NCBI GenBank assembly: GCA_001692895.1 | Contig: KV748176.1 | Span: 3,625,092 to 3,689,091 of the forward strand | DNA from: Cenococcum geophilum 1.58 | Lineage: Eukaryota; Ascomycota; Dothideomycetes; Gloniales; Gloniaceae | Length of the DNA: 64,000 nt | Direction: 5' to 3' | In this document: piece by piece, positions 1-12,550 of the stretch | How positions within the stretch are numbered: position 1 is the first letter of the stretch | Layout: each line of letters begins with the position of its first letter | Program-made: the position numbers and the translations under genes | Notes under the pieces: model-generated | The model's input: only the letters and a program-made list of their open reading frames with translations | The model's database searches: none | Told to the model about the DNA's origin: nothing

Positions 1-2274
1 TAATACTTACTAAAAACCTAATAAATCTAACTAGCTAATAATTAATAAGTATCTAAAGAAGAGGTCGCTTAATAGAGCTTATAACTTTAAGAGGTTTAAG
101 CAGTTACTTATTTAGTGGATTATTTACTGCTATATTACCTTCTTCTAATTTAAAAACGTCTACTTCTATAAGCTACTATATTTTATCTACCCTGGGCTTA
201 AAAAGTTCCTACTAAAGGCAGTAAATATAATACAATTGTAGGTTATAAACAAATGGGAGTAACGGAAGGAGTTGCTAAGGAAAGAGCTAAAGGCCGCTTA
301 TAGCGCTATATTAATATCCTTTAACCTATAAACCTTACCAAACGGCTATATAATTCTTAGTATTATTGCCTATTTTATAAATAAGGACGGTAAGCGTCGC
401 TATATAGTATTAGGCCTTCGTAAAGTCGTTAGTAAATATACTAGTAAGAATATAGCAGCTGTTCTGGTTGCTCTATTTAGGGACTATAAAATTACAGGCA
501 ATATTAGGTTCTTTATAGCCGATAACGCTAAGTTAAATAACACCTACATTAATGTAGTTCTTTAAGCCCTATATTTAAAAATGTTAGTAAAGAAATAAAA
601 AGTATATTAACTTCGCTGCTTCGGCTATATAATAAACCTCTATATATAGGCTTTTATTATTAGAATAGACGCTAATAAAATCTATAAAGAAATAGCAGCT
701 ATATACCGCGATCAGAATTATAGTAAGATTTAAGAGCTTTAGAAGAAGCAGGGACCGGTTAGTTTACTTTAAAATCTCGTCTAGTATATTCGTATAACCC
801 CCTAGCGTTATAGTTTCTTTAAAAGGATTTAAATAGGAGGTCCTTTATTAGAATTTAATAGCCTAGAGATATATAATAGAGCTATAGTATTAAGATTTAC
901 TATTTAGCAGAACGTTAGGTAAGTCTCTAATTAGCTATAGTATCGGATTTTATATCTACCGCCCTTAACGGTTGCAATCTAAGCCTTACGGTTATAATAT
1001 TTAAACTTATAATACTACTTATAAAAGCGATACTAATAATTTACTAGCTTATTTAAAATAACTAAACGCGATAGAACTTACTTTTCTTAGCTATTTTACG
1101 ATTTTTAAACTATAGAGAACGAATTACTATATTCTATAAGACTTATAAACCTAGCGATAAAGCTAGAGCGCTTACTAGAGATAACTTCCTCTAGCTAAAG
1201 CACTGGCTCTAGCTTAAACACCTTTATAACTACCTTAAGACATTTTATAAGGCTATAATTATAGTAGAGGGCAATTAAACAAGTTTTACTAACCACTTTT
1301 AAATACTAAATTGGCTTTTTAAGGAGCTCTTATTAACTAAGTATAAGTTTCTTAAGCTTTTTACTTAATTACTTTAAAAACGGAAGAAGACTAATGCTTA
1401 AGCTTATTAATACTTAGTAGACTATCTAGAAGCAGCATAGGAGAAGGGAAATAAGTACTATAATAAGGCTAATAATATAGCAGCGTACTATGTAGCAATC
1501 GTTCTTAATCCAACGCTTAAGATGTAGTGGTTTAAGGACTATTAGAGGCTATATCCTATTAAGAAGGATTAAATTAATAGCGTTAAGCAGAAGATTAAGG
1601 AGCTCTGGCTTAATTATAAAGGCTAGTATTTATCTATCTAATTATCCTTACCAGATTTAGCACTAGTTTAGTAACCTTAATAAGTAAAGATCTATACCTC
1701 TACTCGAAATTATAAGCGCCTAAAAACGGTTCATCGAAATAATAAGGCTGCTGCGCCTTTTCTAATTAATTGCTTTAATAAGTATCTATATATAAACAAG
1801 CTTAAGCTTAAAGAGTATAAACACTTTAACCTTATATAGTACTGGCAGGACCGCTATATAAGCTAGCCTAATCTTGCTTACTTCGCCCTTAATATCCTTA
1901 CAGTGCCTTTTATAAGCAACGAATGTAAATAACTATTTAGTAGCTGCAAGATCCTCCTTAAGGCTCGACGCTCTTAGCTATAGATAGATATAATTAAGGT
2001 AAATAAGGGTCTTTGGCATGGATATAGACCTCTACTAAAGGACATATTTAATAATAAGGATATTAGCGAAGTAGAGGGAGAGCCGCGGCCACTAAAGCTC
2101 TTACTTAAAGAGGAGGCTAAGGCTTAGCTTGCTACCGCGGTTGCTACGGAGGCTGCTACTTAGGTAGATGATAAGGATAAGGAAGCTTTAGCCAAAGAAC
2201 TCGCTAAGGAGGCTGCTTTAGAGGGCGACAATGAGGCTAATAATGAGGAGGGCCTTTCTGCTGCTGATATAATG
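1..2274 (+). pseudogene. hAT-1 transposase, decayed
   Basis: Remains of a hAT transposase, the enzyme that cuts and pastes the element. Recognisable blocks on the plus strand are a core region at about 70-600, with short tracts such as GLRKVVSKYTSKNIAAVL near 415-465 that match hAT proteins in hAT-2 and hAT-3, and the dimerisation domain at about 1900-2020. An acidic, alanine-rich tail follows (about 2080-2270). The frame is broken by many TAA and TAG codons where CAA, CAG or TGG are expected, which is the pattern left by RIP. No working protein can come from this copy. The N-terminal zinc finger expected for the family lies outside the window. Confidence 0.8.
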
Positions 2275-2472
2275 TAATATAGGTGATTTTTAGTAAGTTC
2301 GGCTACCCTATTAATAACCTAGAAGTATACTAAGACTTACTATTTATAGTATATACTGCTTATATAACTATATTAGATTTATCTTAGAGCTCTAGGAGCC
2401 AAACCCTATCTTTTATAGAGTGGAGTGGATTTAAATCAAAATCCAGTCCAGTCTAGTCTAATAAGATCACTA
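1..2472 (+). mobile_element. hAT-1, hAT-superfamily DNA transposon, 5' end outside window
   Basis: Decayed hAT transposon entered from the left edge of the window. Conceptual translation on the plus strand gives hAT transposase blocks in order, ending with the C-terminal dimerisation region near 1900-2020, where the short tracts VPFISNEC and LFSSCKILL match the usual pattern of this domain. The right terminal inverted repeat lies at about 2438-2472; on the minus strand it reads TAGTGATC and then a run of ACTGG units. This resembles the ends of hAT-2 and hAT-3 in this window, so the three form one family. The eight bases after it (CATCGTTC, 2473-2480) are the expected target duplication, but the partner copy is outside the window. 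The next sequence is Gypsy coding sequence, so hAT-1 probably landed in Gypsy-1. Confidence 0.85.
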
Positions 2473-5296
2473 CATCGTTCCCGAAAGGGAGGCACTAGCG
2501 GCGTCCAAAAGAATTAAGCAAATGAGAATTCGTAGAGAGGAACTTAAAAAGTACTTACTAGACGCCCAGGCCGTGTAAAAAAGGTACTATAACAAAAAAC
2601 ATATGCCGAAAGAATTCGAGATAGGAGACGAAGTCTTACTATTTATAAAAAATATCCGAATAAAACGCATTAAGAAGAAGCTGGATTACCGGTAGCTTGG
2701 ACCCTTTAAGATAGTTAGAAAAACTAAAGGAAACCAAGCCTATAAATTAGAATTACCGAAATCTTATCTAATATATCCCATATTTTATATTTCCTTACTA
2801 GAGCTATACTGGAGAAGAGATAGTACGGAACCGCCCCTACCTAGCAAAATTAATAGGGAACTAGAATAGAATGTAGAAGATATTCTAGACTAAAGATAGC
2901 GCTAGAAGAAGCGCGAATTTTTAATTTATTAGGAAGGATATTTTTAGGCGTATAACAGTTAGAAACCTAAGGAGTACCTTTAGCCGGAATATAACACCGT
3001 AATTAAAACCTTCCTAAGAACTAAAGGTAAAGATTTAGTAACGGTTCCGGATATACCATAGACAAGATAATAGGGAAGACCCTATAAATTAAAACTATAA
3101 GGTTAAGCACAGGTATTAAGAACGAAAACGTTTCGCCATTATAATAGGGATCCTAGAACCCTGTAAGGGGAAGCCTATAGGACCTATAGGAGAACTACTA
3201 GGGATACTATCTAAAGAAGACGCTATTTAAGAATAAGTAGTAGTAATATAAGAAGAGGCCTTAAGGATTTAAAAGGACCCCTTAGGGATAAAAGGAGAGT
3301 ATCTGGTCTGGCACCGGAGATATATAGTAGAGTTAATAATATAAAGAGGAGCAAAAGGACAGCCTATAAAAAATTATAAATTTTAAAAAATTATAAAGCA
3401 CCTATAGGAATACTACCCGTTTATTATATATAGGGATTATAGTAGTATACTACCTTTATAAGAATTGTCACCGAAGCTTAAAATAAAGGCATCCCTAAAG
3501 TATAAAGTTAATTCCCAATAATAGGGCATTCTAGAGGCACCCAAGAAGCACTATATAAAGCTATTTTATAAGAAAAAGGAAAGAGCTAGGTAATAACTTA
3601 AATACCAGCAGCAGTAATAGGAGCCTCCTCTTCTATCTTAACGTTATTATTAACGGTATTATCGGCTCCTCCATCCCTAGAATTATTAGTACTTTCACTA
3701 ATATTCTTCTTAGAACAATAGGTACTAAAAAAACTAGCATAGGCAGAAAACTAGCGAGGAGAACGTTTATCTTAACGTTTATTACTATCCTTAGTATTTT
3801 TAGGTTCTAAATTGGCGTCTAAGCAGGGATTAGAGAGATATTAGCTAAAGGAGTTAGTATAGTTCCTAAGTAAGTTACTAGAGAAACTTACCTAGCTAAA
3901 GTAGCCCGCGTAAGAATATAAATATTATTATTAATAAGGACAAGCTGTTCGTATATATGCTTTTAGACACTATATATCCGAGAACGTTGCGTCTCTATAG
4001 CAGTAGAAACCCTTATTAAATTAAAAAGTCTGCGAGTAAGGGAAGACACCTTTTGTCCCCGCCTATTACTATTAGGATACTAGCGGAAATCTTAGATAGC
4101 GTATTAGAGCCTGCGAGTCTTATACGTATAGACAGTGGGGATTTAGTATAATTAGCGAAATCTAGAATAAGACGGGATAGGAAATACTAGGACGTAGGTC
4201 TTTCTCCTACTACAGCAATAGAAGCACTTAGATTTGTTTTTGCTAAAGTAAGGCATCTTATAGACGTGGAAAGGATTCTACATAAGAGTATAAACGCAGC
4301 AATAATAGCATTTTAGGGAAACTGCCGTAGGAGTAATAGATGCTGTCTAGGGCGTTATTAAAAGAGAAATAACACTACCGCCGGTCTAGGGACGCGTAGA
4401 AGAACCACGAGCTATTATAAGAGAATACTCTAAGAAGTTAGCATCGTTATAAGAGATAAGGTAAGGATTCTATTACTTATAAACGTATTATAAAAAGAGA
4501 ATAAAGTAGCTATAAAAGAATAGCTAGAGACACGGAAGCTAAAAGCGGAGATATAGAGGAAATAGTCTACTAAGAGATAAGACAAATGGTGTTATTAATA
4601 AAAAGACGTATAAGAGGCGACAGCTTATAAACTGGAAGAAAATTAAAATTAAGACGTCATTATCAGAACCTATTTTAGGTAAATAGGGATAGTAGCTTAT
4701 AGACGCGTTATATAGGACAACCTCCAGATTAATTTATAACAAACTCTTATAATAAGAAGGGTAAATCCTATCCAATTTTTATTATTATTATTTTAGTTCC
4801 ATTACAAAGGCATTATAAGGAACTATAGTAAGAAAAAGCAGAGGAACTAAGGACAAAGTAAGGTTCTATACTAGTAAAAAACTAGCTATAAGCCGCATTA
4901 TAGAGTACCTTTCCACTAAGAATTTCCCTAGTAGTTTTAGCTAGAACTCTATAAAAGCTTAGTAAAGGCGAAGTCTTAGAGGACTAAGACCCTTAAAGGG
5001 GAGGCAATTATAACGGAATTCCCTAAAAGGTACATATTAGATAAGACAAAAGGAGATCTTATCTATATTCCATCTACGTCCTAGAAAATACAGTTAAATA
5101 GATAAAAAGTAAAGGGTTTTACTAGCGTTTTAGAAGGATTATATAAGGAGCTAGTTCTCCTCTAGAGAAAAACTAGCAATTAGTCTCTAAATAGAAGTAG
5201 TTAGAAGTATTTGTCCTTTAATATATAAAACTTATTCTACCTTTAACTTACCTTTAACTTACCTTCTACTTACCTTTAACTTACCTTCTACTTACC
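2473..5296 (+). mobile_element. Gypsy-1, 3' fragment of an LTR retrotransposon (fossil)
   Basis: Plus-strand fragment of a Gypsy-type element. About 2500-2830 reads as the C-terminal part of an integrase, followed at about 2860-3040 by a chromodomain-like stretch, so it is probably a chromovirus. From about 3060 to 5230 the same strand stays coding-like, with stops mainly of the RIP kind, but I do not recognise the product; it has no RT or integrase motifs. No LTR pair could be found. The left edge is the end of hAT-1 and the right edge is an 11-bp tandem array and then the truncated Gypsy-2 copy. The element is broken many times. Confidence 0.6.
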
Positions 5297-5297
5297 G
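5236..5297. repeat. 11-bp tandem repeat
   Basis: About five tandem copies of an 11-bp unit (CTTACCTTTAA, alternating with CTTACCTTCTA). It sits exactly where the plus-strand Gypsy-1 fragment meets the truncated minus-strand Gypsy-2 copy, so it may be part of a terminal region of one of them or mark the junction. Confidence 0.75.
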
Positions 5298-8200
5298 GTG
5301 ACACTATTGATTAGATAATTATACGTTTTAGTTAGGCTAGCCTCTTATAGTTCCTTTATTATTAGAAATCCTATTAGGTTCCTATAATCCGTTTTAACTA
5401 TAAATAGTTTCTCTATACCTTATAAGAATGCTCTCTATTTTTTAAATGCTGTAACTATACCTAATAACTCCTTATTATAGATGTTATAGTTTAACTCTAA
5501 TAGTGTTATCTTCCTACTATAATATGCTACTAGGTGCTATCCATCTTAATATTTCTATATAAAGTATGCCCCTAGTATAAAGTCTAATATATCCGTTTCT
5601 ATAACCATCTTTAGTCCTAGTTAATAGATCTTAAGAACTGGCTCTTAGGTAAATAACCTTTTAACTTCTTTAAACAATTTCCACTATTCCTCTTCCTATG
5701 CCTATAGCTCTTCTTTCTTTATTAACCGTATAAATAGTTTAATATTCTTTAACTATTATGCTATAAACCTTCTACAGTAATTACAAAACCTTAGAAATGA
5801 TCTTAACTATATAACGTTCTCTAGTTCTTACCAATTTACTATAGCCTCGATCTTCTTTAAATCTATATTAAGTTGGCCTAGTTTAATAATAAATTTAATA
5901 AAATTAGTTTTCCTTATAAAGAACTTGTATTTCTTAATTACTACTAGCATCTATTCCTTCTATAGTCTCTTTAAAACCCATTTAACGTATTCCCCGTATT
6001 CTTCCTTAGTTATTAAGTAGATAATAATATTATTAAGGTATACTATAACGAATTTATCTAAGTGTTCTCCTAATATATTATTAATACACTTCTAAAACGT
6101 TACTAGTGCGTTTATAAGCCTAAATTATATAACTAATAGCTTATATAGTCCTTCCTTTAATCTAAAGGCTGCCTTTTATTTGTCGCCTTCCTTAATTCTA
6201 ATCTAATGGTACGCCTATCTTAGATCTATCTTTGTAAAGATTTACGCGTTGCCTATCCGGTCTTAGATTTCGCTAATTAAGGGTAAAGGATACCTATCCT
6301 TTCTAGTAATACTATTTAACTGTCTATAGTCGATACATAACCTTAGTTTGTTATTTTTCTTTAATATAAACAGTACTGGATATCCCGCTAATAACTATAA
6401 TGGTTTAATATATCCCTTTTATAAGTTTTCCTAGATAAACTCTTTTAGTACTCTACCTTTTTCTTTAGTAAGCTTATAGATTGGAAAGAACCTTAGACTT
6501 ATTTCTAGTTCTAATTCTATCTTATAGTCCTATACTGCGTACTCTAACACCTTCTTACTTTTTAGTAATTATAGTTTCTTACCATACTTATAGTATCTCT
6601 TTGGTATATAACTTAAGCCTTACTTAGTCTCTTTATATATTACTCCCACTTAGTACTATACCAACTTAGTTTACTATTATATTTTGCGGCGTTAAGTATC
6701 TTTAATATCGACCTAACCTGTAATCTAGTTAATCTTTAGATTATATTCCTGTAACTAAGGCATTCCTAATACTGCCTTATCCTGTCCTAATAGTAGGATA
6801 TTAAAAGACATTTTAATTTGTCTCCCTTTAATAGTTATCTAAATAGGTCCTATTTTAAGGTTAATAATCCCTCCTCCGTAGGCTATTAAATCTCCTAAAA
6901 TTATAACTAATAGGTAAGGTTACTCCTTTTATCTGTAAGGTAATCCCATTCTCTTAACTACTGCTAGTAAGATATAGTTTTACGTTGCTCCACTATCTAT
7001 TAGCGCTTTAAACTACTAATCTTGCCATTTAACTTATAAATTTAGGTATCGTCCTTAAATTCCTTTAAGGGTTTAAGGCTCTACTACTGGCTCCCTTTAG
7101 TTCTGTGGGCCTCTACTTTTCCTAACTATTAGCTGCTTAATTCTTGTACACTTAGCTTACTCTTTAGCCAATACCTAGTTTACTTTTTATCTTCTATATA
7201 CCATAAACACGTATTCTTTAGGTATTCCCACTACTATTATCCATCTAAGCATTCTTCTATAAGAAATCTTCCTGGTTAAAGTATTAAATCTTCTAATTTC
7301 TAAACTTTTGCTAGATGCTAGCCGTGTATATACTTAGCATTCCTATACTATTGCTTATCTAGCGCCTAATATATTCTTATAGGGTATTTCCAATTCTTTT
7401 TCTTTAAATTTTTATGCATTTTACACATGTCGTCTATATATGCGATCTACGATAGCGTATAGTATACTAGGTGCTTTGGGTTAACTCTTAACTTATCTTT
7501 ATCTTTAAGTTTAAACCTTTACTATGCTAATCTAAACGTTATAACTTTATTCGCAGGTACTAAGATACGCCTTTCGCTTCTCTAGTCCTCTAATCATTCC
7601 TTTAGATCCTTTAACGTTATAATTAAGGCTCCTTTAATATAAGTTATAGCCTTCTCTATAATTAGGTAGTTTTAGATAACTTATTCGTCTAACTATATAT
7701 AGGAATCTTCCCACTTATTATTGTATCGCTGTCTATACCACTTTTAGTATAGCTGTTAGAGTATATACGGCTTGTCCGTAAGGAAGTATCTTCTTATTAC
7801 TACATTATAATAGCCCTTTATATATTATTCTTTAAATCTAATAGGGATTCCTAGATCCTCTTTATTTTCCAGTTTAGTAAGCTATTTAGCTCTTAGTGTG
7901 CCTGCCCTAGGCCTATTAGTAATTCTTTGTACTAGTACTCTATCTCTTATACGTCCTAATATACTAAATCTCTTATCTAGTTTCTATTCTTGCTATGCGA
8001 TAATTTTTCGCCTAAATTCTTTTATAGTTTCTTTTAGTTTGCGTTTTATAACTAGATCCTTAAAGTTTTCTTACTTCTTAATCTTAGTATTAACATTTCA
8101 ATCTTTAGACTGAACGCTCTATTCTCCTAGTAAATCTTCTAGGTCTATATACCTATCTCCTAGTCTAATTACTATTTATATTACAGATTCTCTAATCTAT

Positions 8201-10543
8201 AAAGAAGCCTCTTACCTTTTACTTATGGGTGTCCTTATTCGTACCCCAAATTCTTAACCCCTTAGATTTTTTAATCCTAAGCTTGCTTCTGTTCTAAGCT
8301 TAGCTCCTACCTTAGTCTAACTAGGCGTCTATAGTGTTTTTATCTCGTCTTAAGAGTCTTAAATCTTACTTATCTTATCTTAAAAGTCTTATACCTTTAG
8401 GAAACTTCGTTCTAAGCTTATTTATATATTACTAAACTAAGCCACTGCTCTGCTTTATCGGTTATTGTCCGTTATAGGTCCTTAAGCTTGTCTTATCTCG
8501 TCTTAAGAATCTTAGTTGTCTCTTATCTTGTCTTAAGAATCTTAAGCCTATAGCCTTTTACCTTTATTAAGTACTAAAGTAGTTCGCTATCCTACTTCTC
8601 TTATATCTCGCGAAGCGATAGACATCGTATCTAGTGGGGTCTTAATCCCTACTAATGTTCCCTATTCTATAGTAGAATTATCTTTTACCTCTAGTATAAC
8701 ATCTCTAATAGCTACGTATTCCCAGTAAACCGCTTATATTACCTTATTATTATAGAATATTTCGCCTATATTAAATTTATTGTCCTTAATATCCGATCTA
8801 CGAACTAGTTCATTAGTTCCTTAATATTTTAATAAACTTGGCTCCTATAGCTAATAGCTTACGCCATACTTAGCGTCCTTATAAATTTGGTATACGTTAT
8901 TATAACAAAATATAAAACTTTTAATTAAACATTCCTTTGTTCCTTATAGCATATTATTATCCCTTTATACGTATATATTATCTACTAGTCTTATCCCTTT
9001 TACTATATAGTAACTCTACCTACTTCTATAGTCTTTAATATAATAACCCTATTTTCCGCAATTTATATAAGCTCCTTCTTTAAACCATCTTTCTTGCTAT
9101 AAAGTCCGCCTAAACGTCTTCTGCTGTTAAGATCCCTAATTCGGCCTTTGCTCCTTAGACCTTTAATTACTTAATCCTTATCCTCTAGGTTTCTATAGTT
9201 ATTTACTCTATCTCTTATAGGCTTCTTTAGTACCGCTTAGGTCTATTAGCTCTGCGCCATACTATAGTTTCTAACTTAGCTTTAGTTATTGCGTACTCTG
9301 CGCCTTATATAACTATAAAACTCTATCCTAACCTCTCTTAGCCTATTCCCTTTAGTAGATCTAATTATTAATCTTAATCGCTTAATCTATTAACTCCCGT
9401 AGGGTATCCGTATCTTCTATTAGAATAATTACGTCCTAAACTTTAGCCTTAAGTCCTTACTTATACTGTGCTATAAGCGCCCTATTATTCCACTTTACTT
9501 ATATTGCTAACGTCTAGAACTATATTATATACTTAATTACTAAGGTTTATTACGTAATATCTTAAAGCTTTCTTTTCGCTGTGGTTACTGCCTCTGGGTC
9601 TCTAAATATTTATATAAGTCGCTTTATAAACCCTTCCTAGCTTATAAATATAAACCGTATATCTTAATTGGTGGTTATTATTCCATTTGCTTATATCTCT
9701 ATAAGGTAAGGCTTAAACCACTTAAGTGCTCTTCCTAATAGGAATAGTCCCGCATACGCTATTCGATCCATAGGTGTTAGCAGCTTAGCTCCTTCTTACG
9801 TAACCTTAAAGTGCATTTACATAAGGAATCCTTTAAGTTTTAATCTTTCTCCTAAGTACCTCTTAATTAATAGTAGCTTAATCTTTGCTGCTCTTATCCC
9901 GTTAATCCTATTTTTTAATATTATATTATTTTCTATTAGCTAGTTAACTATCTCTTATAATTGTCCAACCGTTATAGGTTACTATAAGTTAGTGTCTACT
10001 ATACTAGTGTCGTTACCTAACCTTAAAGTAGTTACCGCCGTTAATAGCGTTATAGTGGCTGCTTTTAGTGGCATATTATTTGACTTTCTATATTTAATAC
10101 CGTAACTAGGTAGTAATTATATAACGGAACCTTATAGTAAGTACTACAATAGGCTCATTAATGGGCTAGGTATATAGGTGATGCAAATTAAAGTTAATAA
10201 CGTAATAATAACTAGTGGAGTGGTTGCCTAATAGATTAACTCTAATTGTATTCTAAAAATTACTACAAGAAAGGAATTATTTAGGTAGGGACTAAGGGTC
10301 CTTAAATACACAACTATACTCCTATAAAATCCTTCTTGTATATAATAAACGTGTGCTCTATCTACTTTATTATAAATCTTATAGATTACATAAATTATAT
10401 AGATTACATTATATAACCTCGGCTACTATTTCTCGTCACATAGTTCTATTAGCTCCATCCTAAACCGTGCCTAAATTAACTAACTAGCTTCTTCCGACTC
10501 TTCTCTAAGTAGTTATAACATCGTACTTAAAGCGTCCGTAACA
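5297..10543 (-). mobile_element. Gypsy-2a, truncated LTR retrotransposon copy (fossil)
   Basis: Minus-strand Gypsy element of the same family as the complete copy at 40922-48871: its 424-bp LTR and internal region match that copy by eye. Reading from right to left it has one LTR (10120-10543), gag sequence (about 8600-10080), a protease region (about 6750-7000), reverse transcriptase (about 5900-6650, the catalytic YLDD-type box near 6040) and the start of RNase H (about 5300-5500). The rest, including integrase and the second LTR, is missing. The element is broken many times and heavily altered by RIP. Confidence 0.85.
10120..10543 (-). repeat. 5' LTR of Gypsy-2a
   Basis: A 424-bp LTR in reverse orientation, matching both 425-bp LTRs of Gypsy-2b at 40922-41346 and 48447-48871. 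On the element's own strand it begins TGTTACGGACGC and ends CCGTTATA, the latter a RIP form of CCGTTACA. The five bases just outside it are CTTTA, but the partner duplication is lost with the other end. Confidence 0.85.
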
Positions 10544-10565
10544 CTTTAGCAAAACGCTACTAGTA

Positions 10566-11036
10566 AGTCCTTAGCTTTACAAAAAGGCGAGCTTAAAGCG
10601 ATAACAAACTATTGCATTAGGACTTACTATAGTATCCAGCGAAAGTAGTATATATATTAGTGCGTAATAGGGGTGCTTTAGCTATATAACAAAATATTTA
10701 AAATAGGTAGTATAGAGAAGAAATATAAGCGATTGGCATATTAAGTAGTATACTTTGCTTACGTTCTAGAATTTATATTATATCTATAGTATCTACTTAG
10801 GTATTTATTTAAACAAGCCCCGTATTGGGTATTAATATATAACTACTTTTGCCGGATACCATAGTACTATATACTTTCTGCTCGTATATTCTTTGGCAAA
10901 ACGCTAGCAGGGGTAGGCTAAGAGCCGATTCGCCAGAACAGAACCGTTCTAATTAGCGTTCGGGACGACCCTCGCGAGATCACCGTCGGTCGATTCGTCA
11001 TCGCTTCAAGCTCGCCTCTTTGCAAAGCCGAGGACT
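10566..11036. mobile_element. Short inverted-repeat element, MITE-like, copy 1
   Basis: About 470 bp bounded by an inverted repeat of about 39 bp: 10566-10604 is the reverse complement, with a few transitions, of 10997-11036. The inside (about 10615-11018) is repeated in the same orientation at 33537-33937. Near the right end, a 33-bp unit (CTCGCGAGATCACCGTCGG and onward, 10973-11005) recurs once just outside the element at 11035-11067. There is no coding capacity. The left half is AT-rich and altered, while the right half, next to the intact gene, is nearly unaltered. Whether it is a MITE, a solo relic or part of a larger element is open. Confidence 0.6.
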
Positions 11037-11186
11037 CGCAAGATCACAGTCGGTCGATTTGTCATCGCAGAATTTCCTCGATGGACATGCCAAGACAAAG
11101 AAGTAATAAAGAATCGAATTGAGCATTAATAGGCGGCACGGGATCCCCAGGGAAAGCATCGTCTTTGACATCTTTTCAATTCCTCA

Positions 11187-12028
11187 ATGTCGCTCAAGGC
11201 CGCCACGGAGACGGTTCTAGTCGTCGGAGCAACTGGAAATATCGGCGTATCAGCCGTCACGGCTGCGTTGCGCTCCAAGCGCAACGTCTTGGCCATCGTC
11301 CGCAACCAAAATTCAGCCGACAAACTCGTCAAGTACATTGGGTCATCCGAGGGGATCACTTTCGCTGAAGCCAACGTTCTCTCGGACTCGGGGGTAAAAG
11401 GTGTTGTTGATCAAGTCCGAGCGGGCAAGCTCCCATCTTTCCAGCATGTGTATTCCAGCAGTTGGTTACCCATTATACTCACGAGTCAACGTTCGCTACT
11501 GACATTTCAATCAAGTTGGCGGCGAGTACACTACAACTCCCCTCCAGGAGATCACCACCAGCCAGCTACGCTCCAACTTTAACATCTCCTTCGAAGCCAA
11601 CTTCTGTAGGCCCTTCCAATCCTTAAGCGGACCCGACACCTTCTAACAAAAGACCCGCAGTCGCCTATCGGGATAGCATCGGCTATCTGCTCGAGCAGAA
11701 CAATCCTGCGAGCACATGGACTATTTGTACCGGGTCGCAGGGCGACTTAGCAACTCACCCGGTGCCAGCCATGACGCAAGGTGCCTTGTTCCCCATGGCC
11801 ACGGCCGCCGCCCGTGAGAACGAGTCTACGAACGTCCGCTTCAACGAAATCTACCTCGGGTACCGAGTCGAGGTGGATGAAGTCGCTGCCCAGCATGGGA
11901 CAACGAAGGCATCGGACTTTGGGAAAGTGTACGAGTTAATTCTGGCCAATCCCGAAGTTCGCAGTTCACGCGTTCGGGTCGACGATCTTGAAGATCTCAA
12001 GAAGTTGAAGTACCAGAAAAAGTTCTAG
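11187..12028 (+). CDS. NmrA/SDR-like NAD(P)-binding Rossmann-fold protein, 3 exons, intact
   Basis: Exons 11187-11460, 11516-11605 and 11661-12028 give a 243-residue protein with no internal stop. It opens with a classic dinucleotide-binding fold: TVLVVGATGNIGVSAV carries the G-x-x-G-x-x-G pattern at residues 14-20. Its size and layout fit the atypical short-chain dehydrogenase / NmrA-like family, which binds NAD(P) and acts either as an oxidoreductase or as a redox sensor in the cytosol. The substrate cannot be told. Two 55-bp introns are needed: each begins GT, ends AG and has a branch site (CTGAC, CTAAC) 10-20 bp before the end, and splicing restores the motifs GGEYTTTPLQ and NFFAYRDSIGYLLEQ. 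The gene starts only about 150 bp after the short element and has normal base composition, unlike the decayed repeats on either side. RNA evidence is lacking. Confidence 0.85.
11461..11515 (+). other. Intron 1 of the NAD(P)-binding protein gene
   Basis: 55 bp, GTTGGT at the donor, TACTGAC branch site at about 11496-11502 and AATCAAG at the acceptor. It is a phase 1 intron; without it the frame runs into unrelated sequence, and with it the conserved GGEY block follows directly. Confidence 0.8.
11606..11660 (+). other. Intron 2 of the NAD(P)-binding protein gene
   Basis: 55 bp, GTAGGC at the donor, TTCTAAC branch site at 11641-11647 and CCGCAG at the acceptor. It is a phase 1 intron that removes an in-frame TAA and joins NF to FAYRDS. 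Confidence 0.85.
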
Positions 12029-12550
12029 TAGCATGTCATGCCGAGCGGTCTCAGTAATGAATAGATTGATATTTTGACCAAATACCAATCATTATCATTA
12101 AAGGGAGCCAAAATATCGGGATATGAATGAATATTCGCGATATGGCTTATATAAGCTGCATCACTAGTCTTAGCATGGTGTTGTAGTTATTTGTCAAGGT
12201 CAACAGCTTCCTAGAGGCCCTCACCCCCCCCTTATTCCTCACCAGCCGTTCTCTCCTCCAACGTACGATTGATACTGCGTATATACCTTAGCATCCTTTT
12301 ACTACACCACAAGGCTTCAACTTTCTTATATATTCATAAGCTTATGGATATTCATTCATAAGGATCTCAAAAAATCCAATCGTTATCATTGCTTATGAAT
12401 GAATATATCGTTAAGAAGCAATGGATATAAATATCATGGAGACCCCTGGTTGTGCCACTTGCATGGTCAAAAAAGCAATAATACTACATCTCACCGTCGA
12501 CGTTTACTTGAGTACAAACAAAATCAACAGCCGGGACTCCTCTGCTCCTC
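12029..12550. other. Intergenic stretch downstream of the NAD(P)-binding gene
   Basis: About 520 bp without a supported gene. It holds a repeated motif: CCAATCATTATCATT with TATGAATGAATAT (12086-12134) recurs in the same orientation at about 12377-12406 and in part inverted at about 12349-12360. These copies may be footprints of a small lost element or parts of the 3' untranslated region. Confidence 0.5.
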
